Below, one piece after another: positions 22,146 to 34,723 of a stretch of 64,000 nucleotides of DNA. Every line of letters begins with the position of its first letter. Position 1 is the stretch's first letter. The stretch is from Aricia agestis (Eukaryota > Arthropoda > Insecta > Lepidoptera > Lycaenidae), in the NCBI RefSeq assembly GCF_905147365.1, contig NC_056428.1, forward strand, positions 31,291,001 to 31,355,000, read 5' to 3'. The notes beneath the pieces were generated by a model. It was given only the letters and a program-made list of their open reading frames with translations, did not search any database and was not told the DNA's origin. The translations under genes were made by a program, and so were the position numbers.

Positions 22146-22685
22146 AGGGGAGGGTAGATTTAATTATTATAATATAAGTATTATATTCAATAGTTTAAAT
22201 ATATAAGTTATATTTAAACTATCGAATATTAAACATTGATATATTTTGTGCAACAAGACTTTACGTCCGTACAGACATTTAATTTCTCATAACTACCAAA
22301 GAAATAATCATCATCTACTTCGTCTGGTAGTAAAATATGCAAAAAAGTGTGTCTGAAGCTTGTTAAAATTTATTTTAAACAATATTAACCAACATACGAA
22401 ATTTTTTATTGATTTATTATTAAGTTATATGTTTATTAAGTTATGTATAAAGTTTAATTAAAATCTGTTCAGTAGTTTTTGCGTGAAAGAGTAACAAACA
22501 TCCATACATCCAAACAAACTTTGCCTTTATAATATTAGTAGGAAGGATAAGGATCTAAATGCGGTAAATTACGGAATCTCCGTAGGGAAGGCCTACGGCC
22601 TTAAGCGCAATAATTTCTGCGTATTTCGCATTAAAATCAATTTTACGTTTTCATCAATTATATTCATAAATTATATCTCTAATCT

Positions 22686-23321
22686 TATATATATAAAATT
22701 CATGTGTCACAATGTTAGGCCGCGTACTCCTCTGAAACGGCTTTACTGATTTTAACCAAATTTCATATGCATATTCAGTGGGTCTGAGAATCGGCCACTG
22801 GGTACTTTTTATATTGATAAGTGCATTTGTTGAATAAATAATAGTAAATTGTTACAACACGAGTCTGACGGCGACCATTGATTGTGTGACGGGATAGCGA
22901 TGGACGTTGTCATGGTAACATACTTATTTAGTCACTTTAATAAAATAATATGGGTGAAATACTTAATTTATATTATGGCAAAGCAACGTTTGCCGGGACA
23001 GCTAGTTTTATATATAAAATTCTCGTGTCACAATGTTAGGCCGCGTATTCCTCCGAAACGGCTTTACTGATTTTAACCAAATTTCATATGCATATTCAGT
23101 GGGTTTGAGAATCGGCTACTGGGTACTTTTTATATTAATAAGTGCATTTGTTGAATAAATGATGGTAAATTATTACAACTCCAGATTGACGGCGACCATT
23201 GTTTATGCGACGGGATAGCGATGGACGTTGCTATGGTAACATACTTATTTAGTCACTTCAATAAAATAATATGGGCGAAATACTTTATATGGCAAAGAAA
23301 CGTTTGCCGGGACAGCTAGTA
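22686..23321 (+). repeat. Tandem pair of AAATTCTCGTGTCAC repeats
   Basis: Two units, about 22686-23003 and 23004-23321, each run from TATATAAAATTC...TGTCACAATGTTAGGC to CGTTTGCCGGGACAGCTAG. They abut exactly. Confidence 0.8.
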
Positions 23322-23610
23322 TTATATAATATTTTCTATTGCCCAGATGAGACCATTCATTTTAGATTACGCCTTGTTTAAAATAATTACACCTTAAAGT
23401 TGTTTAAAATATTAATTTAGCTTAATTATGTTCAATTATTCAATCTAGAATCTAATTAGGCTGGTAATTATTAAGACCCCACAGTTTATTACACAAAAAA
23501 TTTGTATTGTTTGGGAATAACAATAAATATTTTTTGTTAAAAATAAATTCATTTTAAATTATTTACTCAGTGAAACAAAAGGTTCGAAATAAATGAACTT
23601 GATACTTTTA

Positions 23611-23852
23611 AGGCTTCAGTCTGGAATCAGCGGGAAGCGGGACTGGAGCGGCGGCGGCGCGTTCCAATGTATTATAGATTTATATGGACAAGCCTCGAAA
23701 GCTAGATGCCTACGCGCGCCGCCGCCGCCGCCGCGCAGCCGTGCCTCGCCGCGGCGATGGCATATCCATAATTTAAATCTACATTGGAACGCGTCGCTAC
23801 CGCGCCGCCGTCGCTCTCGCCCCGCTGTCCGCTGGTTTCGAGAAAGAAGCCT
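23611..23852. mobile_element. GC-rich foldback MITE
   Basis: Ends AGGCTTC and GAAGCCT, with imperfect arms carrying GCGGCGG and GCGTTCCAATGT on both sides. The centre holds GCCGCCGCC runs. It is far richer in GC than its surroundings. Overlapping frames on both strands are a by-product of this composition. Confidence 0.75.
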
Positions 23853-23969
23853 AAAACTGTCGCATCGCCTCCTAAAATATAAAACTCCTTTTAAAACAAA
23901 TAAATCACAATGAAAAACGGGCACGTACCGTTTTTAGAAAGGATGTGCTTGTTTCTACAATTTAAAACA

Positions 23970-24210
23970 GAAAAATTGGCCAAGTGCGTGTCGGATTTGC
24001 GCATGAAGGGTTCCGTACCAGTTAAGAGTAAAAACAGGTCAATTTTCTTTATATGGGAGCTCCCCTTAAATATTTATTTAATTTTATTATTAATTATTGT
24101 ATTATACCTAAAGACGTCATACGAACAGATAAACAGATAGACGGGCCTACTGCGAAATCTTATTAATAGGGTCCCGTTTTTACTCTTTGGGCATGGAACC
24201 CTAAAAATTA
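23970..24210 (-). repeat. GGTTCCGTACCC-type repeat
   Basis: Minus-strand copy from TTGGCCAAGTGCGTGTCGGA to CTTTGGGCATGGAACCCTA. Confidence 0.75.
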
Positions 24211-24435
24211 TTCATTTTAATTATTATACCCGTAGAATCGAAATGAAAATTACTATCACAATATACAATATGCAAGACTAATGCTTCGGCAAGAATGGGC
24301 CGGCTCGTTCGGATAATTATTACGGACACTTAAAAAACTGGCGCAAAACTACGTCTAATATTGTATTGGTGACTTCATTGCTTATGATCATAATAATTAT
24401 TTTGATGTTTGGACTTTTTAAACATAATTTATAAT

Positions 24436-24652
24436 TATGATAACGCCCGTAATTCCGTTGCGCCAACATTCGTATATCGCGCGGGAAGCTGTACATTTTT
24501 TCGGGATAAAAAGTATCGTTTGTCCTTTCCCGGGACTCATAGTATCTCCATACGAAATTTTATCAAAATCGGTTCAGCGGTTTGGGTGTGAAGAGGTAAC
24601 CGACAGACAGACGGACACATTTTTAAATGTTATAATATTAGTATGGATTAAA
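24436..24652 (+). repeat. GACGCCCGCAACTCC-type repeat
   Basis: ATAACGCCCGTAATTCCGTT to ATAATATTAGTATGGATT, with TTTCCCGGGACTCAT internally. Confidence 0.75.
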
Positions 24653-25150
24653 AGTTTTAGTATGTGATTAGACCCGACGTACGGAATTTTTTTGTAAAAA
24701 AATGACTGGATAAAAATTATTTGGATTTGATTTGATACAATTTCTACCATAAAGGTACCTAATTAACTAGGTATGTCCATCACATTAATCTTAGTCCAAT
24801 AGGCAATAACCGATTAAAATTCAATTAGATTTGCCTTTTGTCTGAGTCAAGCCCTTCGGATGGGACCATAGATTCTGGACCTGAATAAGGTATAGCTGTG
24901 TTTGCAAAAATATAAATTAAAAAAATATTATAAGGGATTCGAGTTTTTTCTACTAAATTACTCGACCACTGAGCGATTGAAGCAAAGATTATTTTTAATA
25001 ATAATAATACACGATAGTATACTATTATAATTAACACAATAATTTAGTAGTTAATAGTAGCATCATTATGCCATTAATAGTAGGTATCAGTAAAATATAA
25101 GAGTAGAATCTACTTTTTACTTAAGTATCTAAATTATTTTAGCTCAGGTA

Positions 25151-25540
25151 CGGGAGCCCTAGAACATTTTTTTATTACTATCAAGCTAATATTTTGTGAG
25201 TAGCTTTATTTTGATAAGACGAACAACTTTTTTATCTGCGAATAATCTTGAAAGTGGTAGCTAACAGAAATAGAAATAGAAATAGAAATAGCGGATTCCT
25301 AACGATCAGATTTTTTGTATATTGATAGATTAATAGTCATTTAAGAGTAGGTAACCTTGTCCTACAAACAAAACAGTCCATATTTTAGGACCATCAATTC
25401 AAAGTATAAAATCCTTTCTATCTCTGTTAGCTACCACTTTCGAAATTATTTGCAAATAAAAATGTTGTTGGTCTTATCATAATGAGCTACTCACAAAAAA
25501 TTAGCTTCATAGTAATAAAAAAAATGTTCTAGGGCTCCCG
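25151..25540. mobile_element. 390-bp foldback MITE
   Basis: Arms of about 120 bp run from CGGGAGCCCTAGAACATTTT to its inverse ending AGGGCTCCCG. A run of four GAAATA-type units sits at 25265-25293. The right half recurs at 26715-26956. Confidence 0.8.
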
Positions 25541-25894
25541 CGGTACTAGTATGTAAAGTAGGTATGCTACGTTTCCTGACGGCTAACGCGTGACATAACT
25601 CGATGAAATTACGAAGTTCTGCCATCTAAGTATCTATTATCCAATTTCTCTGATAGTACAACGTACACTCAAAATAATAAACATTAAAAGAATTCGCTGG
25701 AGGGGAATAATCAGGAGAGCTTTCGGTGACAAAGAACAGTCATCAATATTTGTCAAATGAGATTGATGGTCCTCAACACACAATAGGCCCAGAGTAAATA
25801 ATATACAGCTTTAGTCAGTAGAATACCTTCTCACTTGATTGCCGAATCGGGTGCACGGACACAAAAGCATAATCTGCACCTTTATAAGTTACTA

Positions 25895-26175
25895 GATGTT
25901 TCGCGCGGCCTCTCCCGCGTAATTTAATAATTTCACGGAAACCATATTTTTCCGCAAAAAATAGCCTATGTCCCTTCACGTTGCCTATTATTCATGTGTG
26001 ATTCTTCGCTCCTATTAGTCTTAGCGTGATAGATATAGCCTATAGAATACCTTCCTCGATAACTGGGCTATCTAACACTGAAATAATTTTTCAAATCGGA
26101 CCAGTAGTTCCTGAGATTAGCGCGTTCAAACAAACAAACTCTTCCGCTTTATAAATTTATAATACTCGTAAGTAT
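25895..26175 (+). repeat. GCGCGGCTTCGCCCGCGT-type repeat
   Basis: ACTAGATGTTTCGCGCGGCC to CTTCCGCTTTATAAATTTAT. Shared with 41742-42115 and 59540-59880. Confidence 0.7.
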
Positions 26176-26714
26176 AAAGATAATACATATTATAGAGAGG
26201 TAAAGCTGATGGTTTATGTCCGTCTCGTTGCAGGAGTTTTATTTCAAGTATACGGCTGAGTTAGACTACTGTATATAATATTTATTTTATGCAATAGGTG
26301 TACGATATATCGACGCTGTTTGGAGAAGCTAATGTTATTTGTTTTTACGTCTGATTTTATCAATACCCATATTTGCAATATCACAATTTAATTGCTTCCA
26401 CAATAGGAGATCTCTTACTTAAATTGGATGACCAATAAATGCACAGCAGTCTCAAAATAATATAAATGAAAATTTACAGATTAGTAATTTTATTATTATT
26501 TTACAAATTGATAAATTGACTGATAAAATAGAACCTTGATTTAAACCACCAAAGTAGCCTTGCATCTTAAAATTGTAATTTACAAAGTAAAAAAGTAAAA
26601 ATGTCAAAATGAAGACCACTCGAGAGTTTCAGCAATAATCGGAATTCCGTTTTAGGGTTCTGTAATCAACAAAACTTGGTCGACTACTGTACCCTAAAAC
26701 GGAACCCTAACCAG

Positions 26715-26956
26715 CTAATTTTTTGTATATTGGTAGGTTAATAGTAATTTAATTTAAGAGTAACCTTGTCCTATAAATAAAACAATCCATATTTTAGGGC
26801 CATCAAGTCAAAGTATGAAATCCTTTCTCCTTATTGGCTACCACTTTCGAGATTTTTCAAAAATAAAAATATGTTGTTCGTCTTATCAAAATTTAGCTAC
26901 TCACAAAAAATTTGCTTGTTAGTAATCACAAAAAAATTTGTTGTAGGGCTCCCTCA
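26715..26956. mobile_element. Half copy of the 390-bp foldback
   Basis: It matches 25300-25535 in the same orientation, including CTACTCACAAAAAATT and the end TAGGGCTCCC. The left arm is missing. Confidence 0.75.
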
Positions 26957-26981
26957 CTACTCGTATTCATTGAATGACACT

Positions 26982-27220
26982 TGCCTGCTTAGCATACGCC
27001 AACGAGATATCTCAGTCTCGAGATAATTAAAAACTACTCGTCTCATAATGACAAAATCTCGACATTATCTCGACAAAACTCTATAAAAATGTGTTATTCG
27101 ATGATAGATCTACGTGAGAAAAGTTGTCATGCTAGGGTCAATAGAGATGAAGAGGCAAACCATCAAACATCGAGAAAACATGTAGAGTGAGATATCTCGT
27201 TGGCGTATGCTAGGCAGGCA
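26982..27220. mobile_element. MITE with GAGATATCTC ends, copy 1
   Basis: About 239 bp. The right end, read inward, starts GCCTGCCTAGCATACGCCAA; the left end is nearly the same with GCCTGCTTAGCATACGCC. The palindrome GAGATATCTC lies near both ends. The opposite orientation copy is 48138-48381. Confidence 0.8.
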
Positions 27221-27263
27221 TGACTATGACTCTCTCGTGTATCTCTGTTTATCCGACCGTCTG

Positions 27264-27420
27264 TCATAGCCAATTTTATCCAAAACTGCCTGACCGAATT
27301 AGTTGAGATTTAGTACACATAATATGATGTAAATTGATGATTCAAACATGGATAAATAAATTAATTATTATAAACATGAAGGCCAGTTTTGGGGGGTAAA
27401 TAAAAAAAAAGAAACAAAAT
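27264..27420 (+). repeat. Relative of the G-run repeat
   Basis: CATAGCCAATTTTATCCAAA to AGGCCAGTTTTGGGGGGTAA, with the same A-rich end. Confidence 0.7.
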
Positions 27421-27424
27421 ATTG

Positions 27425-28120
27425 CAAACAATATCGTCTTGACCAGTACAAAAGTAAGCTAAGACTTAAGGGGCCGAACGATTTTCCCATAGATATTATT
27501 AAAATATCTGACACCTAATATCGAAATATTAAGTATAATGAAGACCATTGGACAAAATATAAGTCCAATAAGTCCAACAGCTCCAGCTGCAGCAGTAAAC
27601 AAAAGGTCCAGTATAAAAGTACCGACTTCACCTTTAATTCGACGAAGTGAAACCCGCTATACATAGAATTTCGAGGTGTGATTTTAGAGAATGATTCAAT
27701 GTATAATCGGCTAGACGTAAACTTTCGGCATAATTATAGGTATGATATGAGAGCAGATTTGTCCAAATTATTATTCAGTCGCATGATTCAGATAGTTGAA
27801 AATTAATAACTATCGCTAAAGTGTAACTTAAATCACTATAAATATATTTAATAACATAATTTAAAAACGTATCCTGCAAACGATCGACTTTGGTTTACAC
27901 TTTTCAATTTTTCATATTATTCTTTGAAACATATAAAATAAGTATAGCAGTTTTTTTTTTTTTTTTTTTTTTATAAAAAGTAGAAGAGTTTTTAGAGAGA
28001 ACCTCAATAAAATATGGAATAATTTACGAGCTAGAATTTTTAAAAATAAACAATACGTTTACGCCCACTATTTAGGGTCGAATTAAGGGTGAGGAAAATG
28101 GGGGAAAATTAACCATGTCC
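27425..28120. other. Unannotated stretch
   Basis: AT-rich sequence with a poly-T run; no gene seen. Confidence 0.5.
27951..27972. repeat. Poly-T run of 22
   Basis: A homopolymer with no matching retroelement found beside it; on the minus strand it could be a poly-A tail. Confidence 0.7.
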
Positions 28121-28128
28121 CCAATTTT

Positions 28129-28183
28129 CAGGCCCAGTATTTTAGAAATAAGGGCGTCCCTTATTTCTTAAATACTGGGCCTA
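28129..28183. repeat. 55-bp hairpin
   Basis: AGGCCCAGTATTT and AAATACTGGGCCT with inner AAATAAGGGCG/CGCCCTTATTT-type pairing. Confidence 0.65.
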
Positions 28184-28590
28184 AAAATTTGAAAAAAAAA
28201 AACACACACAGAATAGTTCTATACCTACCTATAGATTACTGGATAACATATCTATGATATTTAATAGGATAACAAAGTCTATGGTGTTTAAAGTAACACC
28301 GTATAACGAGTACAAATGCTAATATATCGCTGACTGGTCGCATGAAATACATTTAAAAATAGCATACTGCATATCAACAGTAACAAGAAGAGTTTAAAAA
28401 TAAATTATACCTTTTTATAAAGAAAATATACTATTCCTCACTTTTGTCATATACATATCTTGGTGGTGGCGTGAAATTATTGAAAAAACTATACGATTAG
28501 CAAATAAAATGGATAAATTATTAAACTCGTTCGTATTTGGTGGCAGAGTGCGCTGAAACTGTAAGTGATATCGCTTTTGTGTGTATGAGA

Positions 28591-28949
28591 CAGCGTTGCT
28601 AGATTTTTTTGTGCCAAGTCGGGACTTTGGAACTTTTTGAGTGAAAAAACGGGATTCTTCGGTCAAAAGCGGGACAAAGTAAAAATAGGTATAAAATCAA
28701 AAGTTATTTTGAATTCTATCTTTTTATTTGCGTTAAAATAACGTTTACGCGACAGTAGATAACTAAAGTAGCCGAAGAAAATCCACCCCTCTACCTCTTA
28801 TCTTCATTACGCACCTTTCTTTCTCAGCACGCTGCGCGTACGTTCGGGCTTTCCCCGAAAAGCGGGACTGAGCCTGTCCCGCGCGGGACATTCAATTTTG
28901 ATGAAAAAATCGGGACGTCCCGCCAAAATCGGGACGTCTGGCAACGCTG
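28591..28949. mobile_element. hAT-type MITE with perfect 8-bp duplication
   Basis: A 359-bp element with termini CAGCGTTGCTAG and CTGGCAACGCTG. A perfect 8-bp duplication GTATGAGA lies at 28583-28590 and 28950-28957. Internal CGGGAC motifs are repeated near both ends. It has no transposase. Confidence 0.9.
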
Positions 28950-28959
28950 GTATGAGAGG

Positions 28960-29765
28960 TTTATAGTATCAATGCATATTTCGTTCCTACATACTTTTTA
29001 TGTATCGAGTATTACTACGTTTCGGGACATATTCGAGGGCGCGGGGAGGGTGACGCACACCCCGGAGGGGAGAGGGGGGAGGGTAGATTAAATTTATCTT
29101 TACTCTGTTACCTACATGTCCTGATAGATAAAAGTCGTACATTATTTTTGCCAAATTTTCCATACATTTGAATTTAATTTTTTTTAACTATATTGTATAT
29201 GACGGTGCGACCGCGCCGCTATCTACACATTTGCTTGTGAACTGTGATCTCGCGGTGTGGTGTCACTGGTGGCCAAGCCACGCGTTCGTGCCGCTGCACG
29301 TAACAGTGTCTATCCAGCCTTATATTCACCTTTCAGTAAATTACAAGAGACATTCAGGGGCGTTTGAAGTTCAATAGTTACCCTCCCTTTGTGGCAGTAA
29401 TGTTCTTAATGAGGATCAATACTATCATTCCCTTTTATATGTTTGTTTACAAAGATCGCGGAGTTTTCAGACGTTTTTCCTAACGCACACTCATACAACT
29501 TATCTCACATCAACATTAGCTTGAACGAAATTAATTACATTAGGGTCCAGTTGCGCTTGTCTGGGTTAAAGTTAATCCTTGGTTGAAATTCTCTCTTTCG
29601 TTGGATATGAAAGAGAAAGGATGATGTTGAAAGGATTAGCAATACAGATTGGCAGCAGTCAAATCAATGTAAAAACGGCAAGGAGTCGGACGTACACAGG
29701 AAAAAGACCAGTGAAAAGTGAAAACACGTTTTGTTTTATGGGGTATATGCTGGTATATGTATAAT
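28960..29765. other. Unannotated stretch with a GC-richer patch
   Basis: The patch at about 29200-29320 is open for 69 codons but resembles no protein I know. The rest is unremarkable. Confidence 0.4.
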
Positions 29766-29770
29766 ATTTA

Positions 29771-29930
29771 AACTAGCTGACCCGGCAAACGTTGTTTTGC
29801 CATATGAATTCTTATTTCTAGTATCAGGCCTAACGAATATACATATAAAATGTCATTAAAATCGGTTTGAGCCGTTTTGGAGGAGTTCCCGCACAAACAA
29901 TGTGACCCGAGAATTTTATATATTAGATAT
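29771..29930 (-). repeat. AAATTCTCGTGTCAC-type repeat, minus strand
   Basis: CTAGCTGACCCGGCAAACGT at the left and GAGAATTTTATATATTAG at the right, an inverted diverged copy. Confidence 0.65.
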
Positions 29931-30190
29931 TAATATTAATATTTTAATATCTTCATAGTAGAAATAATATTATATCAGTGTAAGTTTTATCTATTTTATA
30001 TTACTACGAATGTGCCTGGTGATACAAGAAACACAAAACACGATAAACCTACGAATAATAGAGAAACTTAAATATATTTTTAATGTTTTCTAAAATTATT
30101 AAGGACGAGGCAAAGTTCTCATAATGACTGAATGAAAGAAGGGCATTGTTATCTTATCTTATATCTTTAAACGAGCAATTCTTGTATATA

Positions 30191-30300
30191 TACAGGATGT
30201 TACAAAAATAAGTGATAATACTTTATGGTGCGTACGTGTTCCTTGTAGAGAGTTCAATGTGAAAGTAGCAGCGCTGAAAGACCAAATTTTTTTTTTCACC
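30191..30300. mobile_element. Mariner-like MITE, left half
   Basis: TACAGGATGTTACAAAAATA through the CAGCGCTGAAAGACCAAA segment, then abruptly joined to another repeat. Further right-end pieces of this family lie at 32226-32315 and 46965-47022, and weak pieces near 49385-49445 and 58757-58790. Confidence 0.7.
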
Positions 30301-30445
30301 TTCTCACTCCAACGATTTTCATGAAATTTAGTATATAGGGAGTTTCGGGGGCGATAAATCGATCTAGCTAGGAATCATTTTTATAAAATGTCATTTTATT
30401 TGTGCTTTATCGAATACCGAGCAAAGCTCGGTCAAATAGCTAGTT
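30301..30445 (-). repeat. GACCGAGCTTTGC-type interspersed repeat
   Basis: Reverse orientation copy: CCAACGATTTTCATGAAATT through ACCGAGCAAAGCTCGGTC. Confidence 0.7.
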
Positions 30446-30654
30446 ACATTAATAACAGGATAAATGAAACGTGATCTCGCATAGTAATTATTATTGTGTT
30501 CAAAAGAGTGTAGGTATGACAAAAGTTTACTTATTTAAATTTATATAAACTGTGATTTATCGAATACCTAAGCAATAATTTGATCATTTTCAAATATGCT
30601 TACTTACTTATTTCAAGTAAGTTGACCAAACTACTTTCCGAATAAAATCATAAT

Positions 30655-30975
30655 AATCGGCCAAGTGCGAGTCGAATTCGCGCACTAAGGGTTACGTACC
30701 GTTTTAGAGCAAAAAACGTCCAAAAATTGTGTTTTTTGTATAGGATCCCCGTTACATTTTTATTTTATTTTAATATTATAATTAATTATTTTATTACAGT
30801 TCATATATTCCATATAGAAATTATATTAATTGTTACATAAGCGGCAACAGAAATGCGCTTCTATGAAAATTCACAGTCTAGCTATAGCGCTTCTTGAGAT
30901 ACAGACTAGAGGCGGACAGACAGACAAACGGACAGACAGACGGACAGATAACGAAGTCTAAGTAATAGCAACCCT
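30655..30975 (-). repeat. GGTTCCGTACCC-type repeat
   Basis: Minus-strand copy from CGGCCAAGTGCGAGTCGAAT to the ACAGACAGACGGACAGATAA run and CAACCCTAAAAAT. Confidence 0.75.
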
Positions 30976-31199
30976 AAAAATGGACGACTTCAATAAATAC
31001 GTACTTATTCTTTGCAGTCTTCAGAGCACTGAGCAGGCATACATTTTTGCCGCGCGTACATCCCCCGTCTTACGAATTTTCGATCAGTTCACGTGTCCTG
31101 ATGAGAGTTTAACTATTTTACCCATTCCAAAAATGCGCACAACATCGCTTAAGAACGTTCTCTACTTTAAACAAAACAAAATCTCAAGTACAATAAAGT

Positions 31200-32030
31200 A
31201 ACGCGAGTCGTAAATGTAAAAAAACGTAATGCAATCTATTTTAGTCCATCAAACTCTTTTAAACGAATTGAGCGAACCCCGAAGTGCCTTTTTGCGTGAA
31301 GTTGATAAAATCTTAGATGGTTTTCTGACGGCAACTTTGCGCTTTTAACATGAAACTAAATAGCATTAAGGCATTAGCAAAAGGCTTTCTGCTCTACCTT
31401 ACTTGATGTTATAAGCAGTTTTTATAATAGTTGGGGAGGGTAAGAGGGGATTTCTGGACAAGCTCGAGCGTGTCAGATTAAGCTTGTATAGGCTTCCGAC
31501 ATGTGTCTAATTATCATGGTATAGAAATTAGATTTCTCAGGTGGTGTGTTATTTTTTTTTTTAAGTATTGAAATGTCATCGGATCTGTCAGATTAAGATA
31601 GGGGATGTTTAGTATATCCCAAAGAAGCTTTCATATAAAGCACTGACGATTGAAAGGTAAGGTAAGCCTGTAGGAACATTTTAAAATATAAAAAAGTACC
31701 TGGATGACCGAGCTTTGCTCGGTATAGCAAACACTCATTTTAACCTAATGCAAAAAAACCTACTAGGTCTCCATGACGCTCGAGTGACTACACAAATAGC
31801 ACCCTCCCCTCCCCTACTATAAGCATTTTACAGGAATTTTGCTACACGGTAATATCATGAAATGATATTAAATTTTGCTGGTATTTTTATACCTGGTTAT
31901 GTTTAAAAGTGTTTCAAATGTGTCTCTGTCCATCTGCCTTACAGTACACAATTTTGAAAGTCTAGACAGGTTTTTTCCTAAAAAAGTTGATTTTTTCACA
32001 AATTGTGTATATCTGTTGCCGCTACACCAA
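31200..32030. other. Unannotated stretch
   Basis: Only a scrap of the GACCGAGCTTTGC repeat at 31703-31740 is recognisable. An AT-rich palindrome follows at 32040-32100. Confidence 0.5.
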
Positions 32031-32528
32031 TACTAAAAAAATAATTAATATTTAAGGGGGGATATTAAATATTAATATTATTAATATTTAATATCCCAAT
32101 TCCCGTACAACAAACGTGACTGAACTTGAATTTTTCTCAAAATCCTTAGTTATATTATGTATAATTTAATATTTAATAATAATATTAAAATAAAATTAAA
32201 AATTAAGGGGGGCTCCAATACAAATTGGAGCTGATACTTTGACAGTGAACTCCATATAAGGGACACATTCACATCCTGAAGTTATTATCACTCGTATCAC
32301 TCAGTTTTGTTACATTTGTTTATTAGTAATTAGTATGGAATAGATAATTTATTTTAAGTAGACCGTATATTCTTTGTATATCGGAGAGTACCAAGATTGT
32401 GTCGGTCAGCTTATCCCCGTGATCTCCTAAGCTCGGGGATTACGTACAGCCTCGTCAATATCCCAAACAAACATTAATAGAGTGGTTCTACGCCTAGACT
32501 GTATCATTCTATCGACCTTGTATACTTT

Positions 32529-32960
32529 TTAGGGTTCCGTACCCAAAGGGTAAAAACGGGACCTATTATTGAGACTTTGATGTCTGTCCCTCTGTCTCCA
32601 GGTTGTAACTCAAGAACGGTACTTAATAGCTAGAGAGCTGAAATTTTCACAGATTGTGTATTTCTGTTTGCCGCTATAACAACAAATAATAAAAATAAAA
32701 GAAAATATATTTAAGGTGGTCCCATTACAACAAACGTATTTTTTTGCAATTTTTTGCTTGGTGTCCATGATGGCAACAGGTAAACCTGAAATGTTCACAA
32801 AATACTCATATTTATAATTTAATAATTAATAATATTTGTTAATTAAAGAAATAGTTAAGGAATGCTCCCATTCAAGAAACACAATTTTTGCCTATCTTTG
32901 CTGTATACAGAACCCTTCGTGAGCGAGTCTAACGCACACTTGGCCGATTTTTATGTACTT
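32529..32960 (+). repeat. GGTTCCGTACCC-type repeat
   Basis: TTTAGGGTTCCGTACCCAAA to CACACTTGGCCGATTTTTAT, a long copy that keeps the middle part. Confidence 0.8.
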
Positions 32961-32965
32961 TATGT

Positions 32966-33054
32966 CAGTGTTTTTCTTTTTTGATGATGCGACCCCCTGG
33001 TATAACCTGGTATGACCTCCTAGGGTATCTTGGCCCACACGCTGAAAAACACTG
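32966..33054. mobile_element. Short hAT-like MITE
   Basis: An 89-bp stretch bounded by CAGTGTTTTTC and GAAAAACACTG. Flanking 8-mers match only 5 of 8, so the assignment is weak. It lies at the end of the GGTTCCGTACCC-type repeat at 32529-32960. Confidence 0.4.
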
Positions 33055-33232
33055 CTTGTTATAATATTTTTTACTTCACTAAACTTCACTTACCGCCGTA
33101 CTCAGAGACATTTAATTATGATTAACCTTAAATTTAATAAAGAGTTTGACAGATAATGTATGGAGCTTATGTCAAAATTTTGAATTAATTACAATTAAGT
33201 AATTAATGTTCCACTCTGAGTGCGGCAGTAAA

Positions 33233-33365
33233 TGACTTTCGCAACTCCGTTGCGTCAAAAGTCGTTTAACGCGCGGCAACTGTACATTTTTCTTATATAT
33301 TATAGAAAAAAGTATCTTATTATGTAATTTTCCGGGTCTTAAAGTATCTCCATATAATTTTTATA
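33233..33365 (+). repeat. GACGCCCGCAACTCC-type repeat, fragment
   Basis: CGCAACTCCGTTGCGTCAAA to AAAGTATCTCCATATAAT; the 3' half is missing and an AT-rich palindrome and the mariner-like MITE follow. Confidence 0.6.
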
Positions 33366-33390
33366 TAAAAATTATATTATATAAAAATTA

Positions 33391-33663
33391 TATGGATGTA
33401 ACAAAACAAAGTGAGAAATTGATAATACTTCAGAGTGTTAAGTGTCCCTCATGTTGAGTTCAATGTGAAAATAGCAGCGCTGAAAGAGCATTTTTTTTGC
33501 GTTTTGTATGGGCATTGGGCAATGGGCAAGCACATCAACGTAATGACTTCACCCATACAAAAAAAGTTACTCTCTCAGCGCGGCTACTTTCACACTGACC
33601 TCTACAGGCAACTCATAATATACACCCTAAAATATTATCACTTCGGTTTGTAACACTCTGTAT
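33391..33663. mobile_element. Mariner-like MITE, diverged copy
   Basis: Same family as 38904-39165: GATGTAACAAAACAAAGTGA, AATAGCAGCGCTGAAAGAG and an inverted right arm ending TAACACTCTGTA. Confidence 0.75.
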
Positions 33664-33664
33664 A

Positions 33665-34249
33665 GCTAATAATCTGAAAACAATGTACTCCTGTAGATAT
33701 ATTTTTATTGCAAAATTGAATCTCTATAAATCATCAAAATTAGTTATATAACAGACCGAAAGACATAATATTATTATATTGTTAGCATGTATTACTATAT
33801 TTCGGTATATTCGACAACAGCTGCATGCATCTCAGAGTAAATATTCTAAAATCTAACTTTTTGTGTAGAGTAATTGTAGAAGTTGATTCATAGGTAGATT
33901 GGTGAACCTACGTTATTTTGTATCTTACAATACTTAAACGTAATTTACGTTATTTACTCAGGTAATATAGTAAACATGTAACCAATTTACACGTTTTATT
34001 GTAACGTCGTCTTACAAATAAACTCCTAAAAACCTTTTAAAAGCATGAAATACAAACACATGCTCATTTAAAAGGGGTTTTAGATGTAAAGAGGGGTAAG
34101 AGGATTTTAATTTTCTCGTTTCCGGCACAGACAGACATTCCGACGGAAATGGTCCAGGGATTTCGCTGTTCATTATGACATTGAAACAAGTCATGTTATG
34201 ATGTGCTAACATTTATGACTTCTCTAAAAACAAACGCGTAAAAAAATTA
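33665..34249. other. Unannotated stretch
   Basis: AT-rich, no gene seen. The longest open frame (66 codons, minus strand) has no recognisable feature. Confidence 0.5.
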
Positions 34250-34455
34250 TATAGCCGTGGCACGCGCGCGCAGAAATTCGATTATCGTGACGGAACCGTG
34301 TATTTTTCTGAAATAAAACATAATATCTTACGTCCTTCCCCAGGACTCAGAGAATCTGCATACCAAGTTTCATGTAAATAGGTTCAGCAGTTTAAGCGTG
34401 AAGAGGAAACAGACAGTCAAACACAATTTCGCAATTATAATATTCATGTAGATAG
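34250..34455 (+). repeat. GACGCCCGCAACTCC-type repeat, diverged
   Basis: GACGGAACCGTGTATTTTTC, TTCCCCAGGACTCAGAG and the ATTATAATATTCATGTAGAT end mark a worn copy. Confidence 0.6.
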
Positions 34456-34502
34456 TTATAACTTATGACTATATTTATTTTAGAAAATCTTCTAAGCAAT
34501 CC

Positions 34503-34723
34503 AAACTAATATTATAAATGCAAAAGTCTATCTGTCTGTCTGTCCATTTGTCTGTCTGTCTGTCTGTTACCTCTTCACGCTCAAACTGCTGAACCGATTT
34601 TGCTGAAATTTGGCATGGAGATACTTTGAGTCCCAACAAAGGAGGGTTTTTATCCCGGAAAAATGTACGGTTCCCGCGCGATAAACGAGTTTTGGCGCAA
34701 CCGAGTTGCGGGCGTCATCTACT
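34503..34723 (-). repeat. GACGCCCGCAACTCC-type repeat, full minus-strand copy
   Basis: AACTAATATTATAAATGCAA, a TGTC run, GAACCGATTTTGCTGAAATT and the end GAGTTGCGGGCGTCATCTA. Confidence 0.8.

Noticed and set aside
23593..23924. Open frames of over 100 codons on both strands
   Set aside because: They lie within a GC-rich foldback element, where stops are rare on both strands.
29168..29377. 69-codon frame in a GC-richer patch
   Set aside because: No recognisable domain; it could be an exon fragment but nothing in the sequence supports it.
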